In this document: piece after piece, positions 1 to 8,055 of the stretch
Layout of the letters: each line of letters starts with the position of its first letter
How positions within the stretch are numbered: the first letter of the stretch is position 1
Assembly (NCBI GenBank): GCA_049303315.1
Contig: JBAQMZ010000032.1
Span: 13,552-77,551 of the forward strand
Source: Methanoperedens sp049303315
Lineage (GTDB): Archaea; Halobacteriota; Methanosarcinia; Methanosarcinales; Methanoperedenaceae
Direction of reading: 5' to 3'
Length of the DNA: 64,000 nt
Translations under genes and position numbers: made by a program
The notes under the pieces: generated by a model
Databases searched by the model: none
The model's input: the letters and a program-made list of their open reading frames with translations, nothing else
Told to the model about the DNA's origin: nothing

Positions 1-1
1 A

Positions 2-1264
2 GAGAAACCACATTTAAATTTAGCAGTTATCGGGCATATTGACCATGGGAAATCAACTCTCGTAGGAAGATTATTGTTTGAAACTGGCGCGGTACCACCG
101 CATATTATAGAAAAGTATAGAGAAGAAGCAAAAGCGAAAGGAAAAGAATCCTTCGTCTTTGCATGGGTCATGGACTCTCTTAAGGAAGAGAGGGACAGGG
201 GTATAACAATCGATGTTGCTCACCAGCGATTCGATACCGCAAAATACTATTTCACGATAGTGGATTGTCCCGGTCACAGGGACTTCGTCAAGAACATGAT
301 CACAGGCGCCTCACAGGCGGACGCAGCCATCCTGGTATGCGCTGCCAAGGAAGGTGTACAGTCACAGACAAAAGAACACGTGTTCCTTGCAAGGACGCTG
401 GGTATTACCCAGTTGATCATAGCAATCAACAAGATTGATGAAGTCAACTATGACAAGGCACGATTTGATGCGGTTAAAACCGAGGTCAGCACCCTTCTTA
501 AAATGGTCGGCTATAAACCGGATGAAATGAACTTCATCCCTACGTCAGCTTTCAAAGGCGATAACCTTGCCAAGCCAAGCGAGAATACCAAATGGTATAC
601 AGGACCGACATTGCTGGCATCTCTTGATATGTTGAAAATGCCAGAGAAACCCACGACATTACCACTTCGCATTCCTGTCCAGGATGCTTACACCATATCA
701 GGTATCGGAACAGTTCCGGTAGGTAGAGTTGAGACCGGAGTAATGAAGCCAGGTGATAAAATAATATTCATGCCGGCAAAAGCTGTTGGTGAAGTAAAAT
801 CAATTGAAATGCATCACCAGGAGATCAAGGAAGCGGTACCTGGCGATAACATAGGATGGAACGTTAGAGGTGTTGAGAAGAAAGATATCAGGCGTGGAGA
901 CGTCTGCGGACATGTTAGCAAACCGCCAGTAGTTGCGGAAGAATTCACTGCTCAGATCGTAGTATTGCAGCATCCATCAGCAATTACCATTGGTTATACG
1001 CCCGTCCTGCACTGCCATACAGCACAGGTTGCAGGCACGATCACAGCGATATTAAAGAAACTTGATCCAAAGACCGGTCAGGTTGCAGCGGAAAATCCCG
1101 ACTTCATAAAAGCCGGAGATGCCGCAATTGTGACGATCAAACCGGCAAAACCATTGTGTATCGAAAAAGTGAAAGATATTCCTCAGCTCGGTCGCTTTGC
1201 AATCCGGGATATGGGAATGACCATTGCAGCAGGCATGGTCCAGGATATTAAACCACGCATTTAA
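2..1264 (+). CDS. tuf: Translation elongation factor EF-1 alpha (5' end cut by window edge)
   Basis: GTPase that delivers aminoacyl-tRNA to the ribosome. The open frame runs from base 2 and already shows the P-loop GHIDHGKST about ten residues in, so only a few N-terminal codons are missing. G3 (DCPGH) and G4 (NKID) motifs follow, then the two beta-barrel domains. About 420 residues are visible, the usual archaeal length. It lies 33 bases before rps10, the conserved archaeal pairing, so the two are probably co-transcribed. A start at TTG 74 would remove the P-loop and is rejected. Confidence 0.97.
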   Translation, partial: EKPHLNLAVIGHIDHGKSTLVGRLLFETGAVPPHIIEKYREEAKAKGKESFVFAWVMDSLKEERDRGITIDVAHQRFDTAKYYFTIVDCPGHRDFVKNMITGASQADAAILVCAAKEGVQSQTKEHVFLARTLGITQLIIAINKIDEVNYDKARFDAVKTEVSTLLKMVGYKPDEMNFIPTSAFKGDNLAKPSENTKWYTGPTLLASLDMLKMPEKPTTLPLRIPVQDAYTISGIGTVPVGRVETGVMKPGDKIIFMPAKAVGEVKSIEMHHQEIKEAVPGDNIGWNVRGVEKKDIRRGDVCGHVSKPPVVAEEFTAQIVVLQHPSAITIGYTPVLHCHTAQVAGTITAILKKLDPKTGQVAAENPDFIKAGDAAIVTIKPAKPLCIEKVKDIPQLGRFAIRDMGMTIAAGMVQDIKPRI

Positions 1265-1297
1265 TCTCCTTTTTTAATTTATAAAACGGAGTTCAAA

Positions 1298-1609
1298 ATG
1301 GTCCAGAAAGCAAGAATACGTTTATCAGGAACAAGTCCTGTTACACTTGACGGGATATGTTCCCAGGTAAAAGACATAGCAATAAAAACCGGAGTTAATA
1401 TCTCCGGTCCGGTTCCCCTGCCAACCAAAAAACTGGTGGTTCCGTGCAGGAAAAGCCCGGATGGTGAGGGGAGCGCGACATGGGACCACTGGGAGATGAG
1501 AGTGCACAAGAGGCTCATCGACCTTGATGCTGATGAACGGGCTTTGCGCCAGTTAATGCGCATACAGGTGCCAAAGGATATCAGTATCGAAATAGTCCTG
1601 ACGACTTAA
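1298..1609 (+). CDS. rps10: 30S ribosomal protein S10
   Basis: Small-subunit protein of 103 residues, a normal length for archaeal S10. The features KARIRLSGTSP near the start, LPTKKLVVP in the middle and the THK-like segment (MRVHKRLIDL) are those of the family. An ATG with an upstream CGGAG supports the start. It is the last gene of the tuf-rps10 operon; its stop codon abuts the first of a series of perfect hairpins that probably includes the operon's 3' end. Confidence 0.97.
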   Translation: MVQKARIRLSGTSPVTLDGICSQVKDIAIKTGVNISGPVPLPTKKLVVPCRKSPDGEGSATWDHWEMRVHKRLIDLDADERALRQLMRIQVPKDISIEIVLTT

Positions 1610-1819
1610 AAATGGTTATTTTTAACCATTTTCATATTTTTATTTTTTAACATATTCATAAAGCGACACCTCGCTTTATCCGGTGTTCAGGTATGCTTCG
1701 CATACCTGTCGTTTGAAAACCGAAACTTCGGTTTACGCAGTGTCCACGTATGGCAAATCCATACGTGTGAATTTAATAAACTTTTCTAAAAGTTTTTGAT
1801 AAACCTTTCTTAAAGGTTT
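1609..1819. repeat. Array of seven consecutive short perfect hairpins
   Basis: Seven inverted repeats with 8-10 bp perfect stems and 2-5 base loops follow one another: 1609-1632, 1658-1679, 1688-1708, 1717-1734, 1745-1767, 1778-1795 and 1801-1819. Three types recur near rps9: the stem ATAAAGCGA with loop CACC is identical at 60142-60163, the GGTATGC stem recurs at about 60172-60190, and an AAACTTT-type stem at about 60200-60218. On the minus strand they come in the same order at both places. The array fills the gap between rps10 and the pilin-like operon. The first hairpin, just after the rps10 stop, may end transcription; the rest look like a genomic repeat family. Confidence 0.8.
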
Positions 1820-1851
1820 GTTTTAATATTATTGAACGCTTAATTAAAGTT

Positions 1852-2349
1852 GTGAAAAGTGAGAAAAGCGATTCAGCCCAGGTAACCATAGACTATATCA
1901 CAGGCATCGGGATATTTCTACTGGCTGTTATTTTTGTATTCCAGTTCGTTTACGGTTTATTCGTACCCTTCCAGTCGGGCTCGGATAAGGCGACGCTTGC
2001 CGCGGACAGGGCAGGAACCGTACTTGTTGAACGTTTGCTTCATGCCGATAAATCAAGCGAGTTAAATGTCATAGACCAGGGCAAATTATATTATTTCAAT
2101 AATTCGAGATTGAATTATTACAACCAGAATAATTATAATGCTGCGCTTCGGGAAATCGGGCTGTTCAGCAATGAATCCGTTTTTGATATGAATATAACAG
2201 TTGCATATCCAGGTGGCGCTATTATGAACCAGAGCGGACCTGCGCTCCCCGAAACCACCGATATCGGACAACTTAAACGACTTGTATTGATTATAAATTC
2301 CTCGACAGGCTATAATGAAACAGCAATCATTTCAGTGAGGGTCTGGTAA
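1852..2349 (+). CDS. Pilin-like secreted protein 1
   Basis: 165 residues with a short charged N-terminus, then AQVTIDYITGIG and a hydrophobic segment (residues about 15-38). The Q-x-T-x-D-Y pattern before the hydrophobic stretch resembles archaeal class III (prepilin peptidase) signal sequences. The rest is a soluble beta-rich region with N-glycosylation sequons. It starts at GTG and its TAA overlaps the next ATG by one base. It is first of six coupled genes that all have this architecture, so the set may build a pilus-like or pseudopilus surface structure. Precise function unknown. Confidence 0.8.
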   Translation: MKSEKSDSAQVTIDYITGIGIFLLAVIFVFQFVYGLFVPFQSGSDKATLAADRAGTVLVERLLHADKSSELNVIDQGKLYYFNNSRLNYYNQNNYNAALREIGLFSNESVFDMNITVAYPGGAIMNQSGPALPETTDIGQLKRLVLIINSSTGYNETAIISVRVW

Positions 2350-2924
2350 TGTTCGATGATAAAGCCCAGATGCATACCCTGGAGGGCGTGGCTGCTGCTA
2401 CAATAATGCTTCTTGTCATAGTATATGCCATAGACGCGACCTCGATGACGCCGCTTACTTCTTCAACCGCAAACGTGCATGTGGAAACCGAGCTTCAGGT
2501 GCTTGGACAGGATATTCTGGGGGCGCTGGATTATGCCGAGCCGGGATATAATTCAATGCTTAAGAACGATGTGCTCACGTGGAACGGCAGTGAATATATC
2601 TGGAGCGGAACTAACTATATGGAAAAAGGCGGCACGGCGAATCTTGCCAATAACCTGACCAATATTTTAAACGCTACTTTAATCGGGCAGGGCATTGCCC
2701 ATAATGTAGCGCTGACTTTCCTATCTGATAACGGAGCTTCTTATTCCACCGAGAGAATGATATACAACGGCGACCCCTCAGAAAACGCCGTAATAGTTTC
2801 AAGGAAAATCGTATTGCAAAATACTGATTTTACTCCGTCTGCCAACTATCCAATACCTGACATCGATCCATCAACAAACCTGTATAATATTGTTGATGTA
2901 AAACTTATTTTATGGAGAATGTGA
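2349..2924 (+). CDS. Pilin-like secreted protein 2
   Basis: 191 residues. The N-terminus reads AQMHTLEGVAAAT and continues into a hydrophobic helix (residues about 10-30), again like a class III signal with Q and E at the expected positions. The remainder is predicted extracellular with NxS/T sequons. The start overlaps the previous stop (TAATG) and its own TGA overlaps the next ATG, so translation of the operon is coupled. Family function not recognised beyond pilin-like. Confidence 0.78.
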   Translation: MFDDKAQMHTLEGVAAATIMLLVIVYAIDATSMTPLTSSTANVHVETELQVLGQDILGALDYAEPGYNSMLKNDVLTWNGSEYIWSGTNYMEKGGTANLANNLTNILNATLIGQGIAHNVALTFLSDNGASYSTERMIYNGDPSENAVIVSRKIVLQNTDFTPSANYPIPDIDPSTNLYNIVDVKLILWRM

Positions 2925-3664
2925 TGGGAATAATAAAAAACGAAGATGCCCAGTTTATGCTGCTTGCAGGTTTCATTATTGCTATTGGACTTGTAATAAC
3001 CACGGTGATGCTCAATAATATCATATTTGAAAGCAATATGGCTGGGGAAGCGGGAGGAGACCCAATAAAATATGATATAGTGAACCTGATGCGTATCAGC
3101 GGGGATGAAATGAAAAGTGCATACAGGAACGCTACCAATGTCAGCGCGCCAAAGGAGAACATGATTGCCAATTTCACAAACCAGACGCAAAATTTCAGTG
3201 CTAATCTGCCAAAAATTTATGCCCTGCATGGGGAGGGTGTGAACGTGAGCTGGGATGTGAGCAACTGGAATAACAGTAATTACGCTAATTTCACTGAAAA
3301 TGGGACAGCAAATGGAGCAACGAACTGGGTTGTAATCCAGAACGTTAACAAAAGCAACATTACAGTCTATATAACATCGGGAACTTTCTATATCAACATA
3401 ACAAATACAACTTCATTCTGGAATATTACTTTACCTGCAGGGTCTAATTCCTTTAATAGCACAAATATTTCTTCTAATGTATTACCTCCCTATTCCATTA
3501 CATTCTTGAACGGTGCAAATGCGTATGGCAACTACAGCATCAACGGCACAGCATCAGGCAGAGCCTTCACCCGTGCCCGCGATTATATCCTTTACTCAAC
3601 AGTAACCCTTTCCACCAGCATTATGCGCACCAATATCACGATTCCTGTTTCAGTGCCGTGGTGA
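2924..3664 (+). CDS. Pilin-like secreted protein 3
   Basis: 246 residues from the ATG at 2924, chosen because it overlaps the upstream stop as TGATG, the coupling seen throughout this operon; an ATG at 2912 is also in frame. KNEDAQFMLLAGF leads into one hydrophobic helix (about residues 10-33). The body is very rich in Asn and in NxS/T sequons, suggesting a heavily glycosylated surface protein. No catalytic motif seen. Confidence 0.75.
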   Translation: MGIIKNEDAQFMLLAGFIIAIGLVITTVMLNNIIFESNMAGEAGGDPIKYDIVNLMRISGDEMKSAYRNATNVSAPKENMIANFTNQTQNFSANLPKIYALHGEGVNVSWDVSNWNNSNYANFTENGTANGATNWVVIQNVNKSNITVYITSGTFYINITNTTSFWNITLPAGSNSFNSTNISSNVLPPYSITFLNGANAYGNYSINGTASGRAFTRARDYILYSTVTLSTSIMRTNITIPVSVPW

Positions 3665-4137
3665 AACCTATGAATCAAAAAAATCTCCTGAAAAATGAGG
3701 ATGCGGTATCCATTACGATAGGTTTCATTCTCATTTTATTCATTACAGTGATGATTTTCTCTGCAACCATTCTTTCTTTTTATACGCTCACGCTGCACTC
3801 CCAACAAGCGGCAATGAGGGAAAGTTTTGATATCCTGGGAAGCGGATTTGCAGCACGGGTAGCTTCCATGGATACCCTCGTAAATATAACAAAATCAAAC
3901 GGGGGCGCTGTGAACCAACTGGAATATGATTTTTCAATTCCCGCATCCATTGCAAATCAGGAATATGGCATCAATATAACCAGGGAAAGGATATTCCTGG
4001 ATGCGGAAAATGATGCAAAAGCCTGGATACCTTTCAATTCTTCCTATAACATAACTGAGCAGATATACAGCAATGCGCAGGACTATACACTGAGATACGA
4101 TAACAACAATAATTCAATGAAAATTAAACAGCAATGA
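3661..4137 (+). CDS. Pilin-like secreted protein 4
   Basis: 158 residues. The start is uncertain: GTG 3658, GTG 3661 (overlapping the previous stop as GTGA) or ATG 3670. The N-terminus KNEDAVSITIGFIL is followed by a hydrophobic helix, close to the archaeal type IV pilin N-terminal pattern (AVSxxxG then hydrophobic). The body is short and soluble. The stop overlaps the next start as ATGA. Confidence 0.75.
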   Translation: MKPMNQKNLLKNEDAVSITIGFILILFITVMIFSATILSFYTLTLHSQQAAMRESFDILGSGFAARVASMDTLVNITKSNGGAVNQLEYDFSIPASIANQEYGINITRERIFLDAENDAKAWIPFNSSYNITEQIYSNAQDYTLRYDNNNNSMKIKQQ

Positions 4138-4892
4138 AATCCATTAAACTTCTTTCCTCGGAAGATGCAGTCTCTGAAGTAGTGGACTTTGTAACAATCC
4201 TCGGGTTACTGGTGTTATCCATCGGGATTATAGGAGTGGCAGGCTACCCGATAATAAAGAATGCGCAGGAGGCAAACCACATAGAAAATACCAAGCAGAG
4301 TTTTATTGTTCTGGCAAATAACGTCAATAAAGTTGTGATTGGGCAGGCGCCTTCACAGAGCGTTGAGCTAAAGATGTACGGCGGGTCGCTGAGCGTTACG
4401 GGAAGCAGTTCGATCAAAATTAATGCAACAAATTCAACGAACCAAACCATCACTCTGGTTGACAGTCAGATGCGAAGCATCGAAAGTACCGTGGGGGACA
4501 CTTATGTCGCTTATGAAGGCACAGGGGTATGGGCAAAGTATCCGAATGGGAATACGATACTTGTTTCAAAACCGCTTATTACCAACCAGAGCAATGTGCT
4601 CGTGATTCCTATCGTTACCATAGGAGGGATTTCATCAGCAGGCGGCAGCGGCATGAGCAGGGTTACGGTTAAAGGTGTGCCGCGTGTTACTTTTTATAAA
4701 AATGTAAGCAATATCATTGTAACCATAACTGGCGATTACAACAGGGGCTGGGAAAACTATTTTAAAAATATAATGTCGTGGAGCATCCTTACATCTGGCA
4801 CAACAACGAGCGAGTTAATAGCAAGATTTGATACAACGAATAATATAGATGTATATATATTGAACATCCAATTAGACACGGAGGTCGTATGA
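4134..4892 (+). CDS. Pilin-like secreted protein 5
   Basis: 252 residues with SSEDAVSEVVDFVTILG followed by a hydrophobic helix, the clearest match in the operon to the archaeal type IV pilin N-terminal domain (AVSEVxG then hydrophobic). The extracellular part is beta-rich, and its middle (YVAYEGTGVWAKY) is clearly related to the next protein (IVAYEGGGVWAQY), so proteins 5 and 6 are paralogues. Coupled to both neighbours through ATGA overlaps. Confidence 0.8.
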   Translation: MKSIKLLSSEDAVSEVVDFVTILGLLVLSIGIIGVAGYPIIKNAQEANHIENTKQSFIVLANNVNKVVIGQAPSQSVELKMYGGSLSVTGSSSIKINATNSTNQTITLVDSQMRSIESTVGDTYVAYEGTGVWAKYPNGNTILVSKPLITNQSNVLVIPIVTIGGISSAGGSGMSRVTVKGVPRVTFYKNVSNIIVTITGDYNRGWENYFKNIMSWSILTSGTTTSELIARFDTTNNIDVYILNIQLDTEVV

Positions 4893-6196
4893 AGCTCCTA
4901 AGCTCAGAAACTGCAGCTTCTGAAGTCATAGGTCACATCCTTATCCTGTTTATCACTATTCTTGGAGTTGGCATGATAGCCCTTTACGGCGTGCCTGCGA
5001 TTTACAGCCTGGAGGATATGGCAAATTCCAAAAATACGGAACAGGCATTTACTGTCCTTGACTCGCGGGCGAGCAGGGTAACGCTGGGCGAGTCGCCGCT
5101 TCAGGTAACAAATATCAATCTCGGAGGGGGCACAATGACGGTTGAGCCGAACAGCTCAACAAATCCGAGTTATATGGTTGTAAATAGCAGTTCTTTTAAT
5201 GTCACTATACCTATGGGAAGGGTAAAATATACTCTTGGGGACAGGATTGTAGCTTACGAGGGCGGCGGGGTATGGGCGCAATATGCAGGCGGGGGCACGG
5301 TTATGCTTTCTCCGCCTGAAATACATTATAACGGCTGGACATTAACACTTCCAGTAATTAATGTTAGCGGCAGTGCGTCTGTCGGTGGAAAAGGGACTGC
5401 GGTAGTTTCTTTCAAGAAAATGGCAACAATAATACAGTATCCCAATGCAAGTATCGCAGGAAGGACGAATCCGGTAAACGGCAGCGATATTGGAAAAGTA
5501 AATGTCAATATCACGAGTGATTATTATAAGGCATGGGCTGACTATGCGAGAACGCTCAGTTATACGAATATTTCAGTCAATGACACAGGCAAGACTGCTA
5601 TTATCGAGCTTGAAGTGACATCCCCTATGGGAACTTTTTCCCTGCCTGGCCAAATTGTTATAAGGAATGTTAACACAAGCAACCCGACTCCTTTAAACAA
5701 TTTTTCAGTTAATCTTTTCTCGACGGCACCGACAGATGAAATAAAGTTGGAACTTGAAGTTAAAAATGAAACAGGATATGAGTTTAAAATAGACCTTCAC
5801 AGGGATGGAAACGGAGTAGTAGACATCGAAGTGAAATATGAAGGGAAGAACCCGAATCCAGATGAAGAGTGGAAATACAGCTACACTGATACCTCTTACC
5901 CCTTCAATTTTGATTTCTTGAATAGGAGCATGAACCTTACATATGATGATAGTCATTGTTCTCAAACATGGACTCCACAGTATTGCAAACCTCCCATCCA
6001 ATACAATCAGACGAGTTTATACAATATTATCGAGCATTATTTCCAGCTTTTGGGAACTGATTTCACAATAAAAGTAGAACATGAAAATCATGTGGATTAC
6101 TCAAGATCGACATATACATTAAACTACGACCCCGGCCCCGGCGCCCTCACCTACCTGCACATCACGGAGAACAGGGCTGATGTGGGGATAAGCTGA
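4889..6196 (+). CDS. Pilin-like secreted protein 6, donor of the repeated 3' tail
   Basis: 435 residues, the largest of the six. The N-terminus SSETAASEVIGHILIL is pilin-like; the central region is paralogous to protein 5; a C-terminal extension of about 170 residues is unique. It ends in ALTYLHITENRADVGIS. The DNA encoding this ending (6139-6196) recurs four more times downstream between toxin-antitoxin pairs. In those copies the codons just before it read roughly NSTMLLNYTT, unlike the sequence in this gene, so they may come from a paralogue. Confidence 0.82.
   Translation: MKLLSSETAASEVIGHILILFITILGVGMIALYGVPAIYSLEDMANSKNTEQAFTVLDSRASRVTLGESPLQVTNINLGGGTMTVEPNSSTNPSYMVVNSSSFNVTIPMGRVKYTLGDRIVAYEGGGVWAQYAGGGTVMLSPPEIHYNGWTLTLPVINVSGSASVGGKGTAVVSFKKMATIIQYPNASIAGRTNPVNGSDIGKVNVNITSDYYKAWADYARTLSYTNISVNDTGKTAIIELEVTSPMGTFSLPGQIVIRNVNTSNPTPLNNFSVNLFSTAPTDEIKLELEVKNETGYEFKIDLHRDGNGVVDIEVKYEGKNPNPDEEWKYSYTDTSYPFNFDFLNRSMNLTYDDSHCSQTWTPQYCKPPIQYNQTSLYNIIEHYFQLLGTDFTIKVEHENHVDYSRSTYTLNYDPGPGALTYLHITENRADVGIS
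6139..6196 (+). repeat. Pilin-tail repeat copy R1 (in the intact gene)
   Basis: Reference copy of the about 58-bp unit beginning CGGCGCCCTCACCTACCTGC and ending at the gene's TGA. It is nearly identical to R2-R5. Directly after it (6197-6209) is a truncated start of another unit (AATTCCAATGCTC), joined to GTAGAAAGAATAATAAAG (6210-6227), which is almost the flank found right of R5. Confidence 0.9.
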
Positions 6197-6336
6197 AATT
6201 CCAATGCTCGTAGAAAGAATAATAAAGGTGGAGTTTTCAGTTTTTTTATCTCCTGTATCAAGAAAAGTATTAAAGATTTGAATCGATATAGAGCATTATA
6301 ATTTTATGCGATAACACTTCAAAAGCAGGAGTCAGG

Positions 6337-6618
6337 ATGGTAAACTGGGATAATATTAAGCCTCAGGATTTGGAATATGCCTTGCGGGCATTCAACCACG
6401 GTATCACAAAAGAAGAATACGAAGAGATATTCCGCCACCCATGCTACAAAAAGAAGTTCAAATATAAGGGCGAGCTTCGATATCTCATCGTTGGAAAAGC
6501 CTATGGAAAATATATTCTGGCAATTGCCACTCCTCGCAGAGGCAAGCTTAGAATATTCAGCGGACGGAAAGCGTCAGAAGAGCATAAAAGCTTTTATAGG
6601 AGGAAGTATCAGAAATGA
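6337..6618 (+). CDS. BrnT-like RelE-fold toxin
   Basis: 93 residues fitting the BrnT toxin pattern: an N-terminal W with HGI and EEY, a GELRYLIVG strand, a KYILAIATPR strand, and the C-terminal LRIFSGRKAS with EEH...YRR. BrnT toxins are RelE-fold ribonucleases that inhibit translation. AGGAG lies ahead of the ATG. The stop overlaps the next gene as ATGA, typical of a toxin-antitoxin pair. The pair sits between tail repeats R1 and R2. Confidence 0.7.
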   Translation: MVNWDNIKPQDLEYALRAFNHGITKEEYEEIFRHPCYKKKFKYKGELRYLIVGKAYGKYILAIATPRRGKLRIFSGRKASEEHKSFYRRKYQK

Positions 6619-6800
6619 GTGTGGTAAAAATAAAAGAATTCAAGGCAAAGAATGAAGAAGAACTTCTGGATTTAGTGACGCTGTGGCCTAAATTTGATGA
6701 GGAGTGGCATAAAGGGGGAGAGTGGATAGAACCAAAAGAGAAGGCGCAAAGCACAGCTAAGCAAAAGACTGTTACAAAACGGAAATATAGAGCACGATAA
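6615..6800 (+). CDS. Probable antitoxin partner of the BrnT-like toxin
   Basis: 61-residue charged protein, acidic in the first half and Lys/Arg-rich at the end (TKRKYRAR). Its position one frame behind the toxin with an ATGA overlap supports the antitoxin role. It also has the WPKFDEEWHKGGEW segment. It does not closely match a classical BrnA or CopG regulator by eye, so the family is left open. Confidence 0.6.
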   Translation: MSVVKIKEFKAKNEEELLDLVTLWPKFDEEWHKGGEWIEPKEKAQSTAKQKTVTKRKYRAR

Positions 6801-6885
6801 CCTTTGATTCGGGCCTGTCATAATTGTTAGAATTGGTTTTATCAACTTTTCAAGGCATAATTTTAAAAGCAAATTCGGATGCTGC

Positions 6886-6971
6886 AATTCCACCATGCTC
6901 CTCAACTACACAGCGGCGCCCTCACCTACCTGCACATCACGGAGAACAGGGCTGATGTGGGGATAAGTTGA
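6886..6971 (+). repeat. Pilin-tail repeat copy R2
   Basis: Second copy of the tail, extended on the left to AATTCCACCATGCTCCTCAA. Relative to R4 it has lost bases before CGGCGCC, so the frame leading into ALTYLHITENRADVGIS is broken: it is a gene fragment, not an expressed end. It lies between the BrnT-like pair and the DUF4258/YgiT pair. The 85 bases before it (6801-6885) hold no gene. Confidence 0.9.
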
Positions 6972-7047
6972 GCATCTGAAAACTCGCAGGAAAAAGAATA
7001 AGTTACCTTTATAAGAAAACGAACTATTTGGAGGGTAGAATGAAAAA

Positions 7048-7350
7048 ATGAACAATAAACAGGAGATAACCTTAAGGCTAAATAATCTCAAACATACAAT
7101 TCATGCTCTAAAAGAAGAAGCTTCAGACGGCATAACGGCTGAACAGCTTGAGAATGCTTTAAAATCAGGATTTGAAGTAATCGAAGAATATCCCGACGAC
7201 CCAAGAGGAATAAGCTGTATGGTGCTCTGTTCAATAGCTGGCAAGCCTGTGCACGTTGTCTGCGCCCCTCATGAAGATGCGCTGATAATAATCACCGTCT
7301 ATATACCAGATGCATCAAAATGGACTGATAATTATAAAAAGAGGAAATAA
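7048..7350 (+). CDS. DUF4258-type toxin
   Basis: 100 residues with the features of DUF4258 (RelE/BrnT-like) toxins: an N-terminal HTIHALKEEASDGIT, a central IEEYPDDPRGISCMVL, and a strand KPVHVVCAPHEDALIIITVY. These proteins normally pair with a YgiT-type zinc-finger antitoxin, as here. A GGAGGG box lies better placed for an ATG at 7040 that reads only Met-Lys-Lys before a TGA overlapping this start; one extra A in the A-run would fuse the two. The pair lies between R2 and R3. Confidence 0.75.
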   Translation: MNNKQEITLRLNNLKHTIHALKEEASDGITAEQLENALKSGFEVIEEYPDDPRGISCMVLCSIAGKPVHVVCAPHEDALIIITVYIPDASKWTDNYKKRK

Positions 7351-7351
7351 A

Positions 7352-7594
7352 ATGAAAACATGCTATATGTGCAAGGGAGAAGTCAAATTATCGCTTGTGG
7401 ACGTGGAGGTTAAGGGCGTTGTGGTAAAAGATATACCTGCTGAAGTCTGCACGCGATGCGGAGAGAAATATTTTGACACCAAAACAGCGTCGTTTATTCA
7501 GGATATAACCGGCTGTATAAATGAGAAAAAGAGAGGATATATCGTAGATATAGTTAGTTCTGCCCGCAACACAAAAAGTGCGGTAGAAGCATAG
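7352..7594 (+). CDS. YgiT/MqsA-type zinc-finger antitoxin
   Basis: 80 residues beginning MKTCYMCKGE, with a second pair CTRCGEKYF; the two CxxC pairs form the YgiT/MqsA zinc finger, and VDVEVKGVVVKDIPAEVC is the typical strand between them. It lacks the C-terminal helix-turn-helix of full MqsA. ATG 7352 is preceded by GAGG. It begins directly after the DUF4258 toxin, the standard order for this toxin-antitoxin type. Confidence 0.78.
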   Translation: MKTCYMCKGEVKLSLVDVEVKGVVVKDIPAEVCTRCGEKYFDTKTASFIQDITGCINEKKRGYIVDIVSSARNTKSAVEA

Positions 7595-7610
7595 TTGGGC
7601 TTCTATAGGC

Positions 7611-7694
7611 TCCTCCATGCTCCTCAACTACACCACCAGCGCCCTCACCTACCTGCACATCACGGAGAACAGGGCTGATGTGGGGATAAGTTAA
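7611..7694 (+). repeat. Pilin-tail repeat copy R3
   Basis: Third copy. The frame is intact: SSMLLNYTTSALTYLHITEN and onward to VGIS, closed by TAA instead of TGA. It begins 16 bases after the YgiT antitoxin stop and ends 40 bases before the next toxin-antitoxin pair. Confidence 0.9.
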
Positions 7695-7734
7695 GGCGCA
7701 AAAGCTTTTATCATTGAGGTTCTAAAAGAATATT

Positions 7735-8055
7735 ATGAGTTCTGAGATTGAAAATGAAGTTTTGTCCGAGTTCAAACATATTGCCAAGCCATTTATGGAA
7801 CTAGGTTTATACGATTCTACAAGGGAATTTATCAGGGATGTTACTGCGGAATTAATCCGACATAAAATAGAAATTTATCAAAAGCAGCTCAGAGCATTTG
7901 AGCAAAAATATAGTATATCATTTAATGCTTTTTCAAAGAAATTAGAAAAAGGCGCATCCATAGCAGAAGAAGATGAATGGATGGAATGGGAAGCTGCAAA
8001 AAATATGCTGAAGGCATGGAAGCAAGCAGCAAAAGAGATTGGTATAAGTGCATAG
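7735..8055 (+). CDS. Probable TumA-like antitoxin
   Basis: 106-residue helical, charged protein (FKHIAKPFMELGLYDSTREF, then a predicted coiled region with KQLRAFEQKYSISF). It is encoded immediately before and overlapping a TumE-like toxin, the usual arrangement for that module. The assignment rests mostly on the partner; no DNA-binding motif is obvious. Confidence 0.6.
   Translation: MSSEIENEVLSEFKHIAKPFMELGLYDSTREFIRDVTAELIRHKIEIYQKQLRAFEQKYSISFNAFSKKLEKGASIAEEDEWMEWEAAKNMLKAWKQAAKEIGISA

Noticed and set aside
1607..1659. Short minus-strand peptide beginning at the ATG next to the 1658 hairpin
   Set aside because: It is a 17-codon AT-rich stretch (Asn/Lys/Met) whose start merely mirrors the rps9 leader copy; no evidence of expression.
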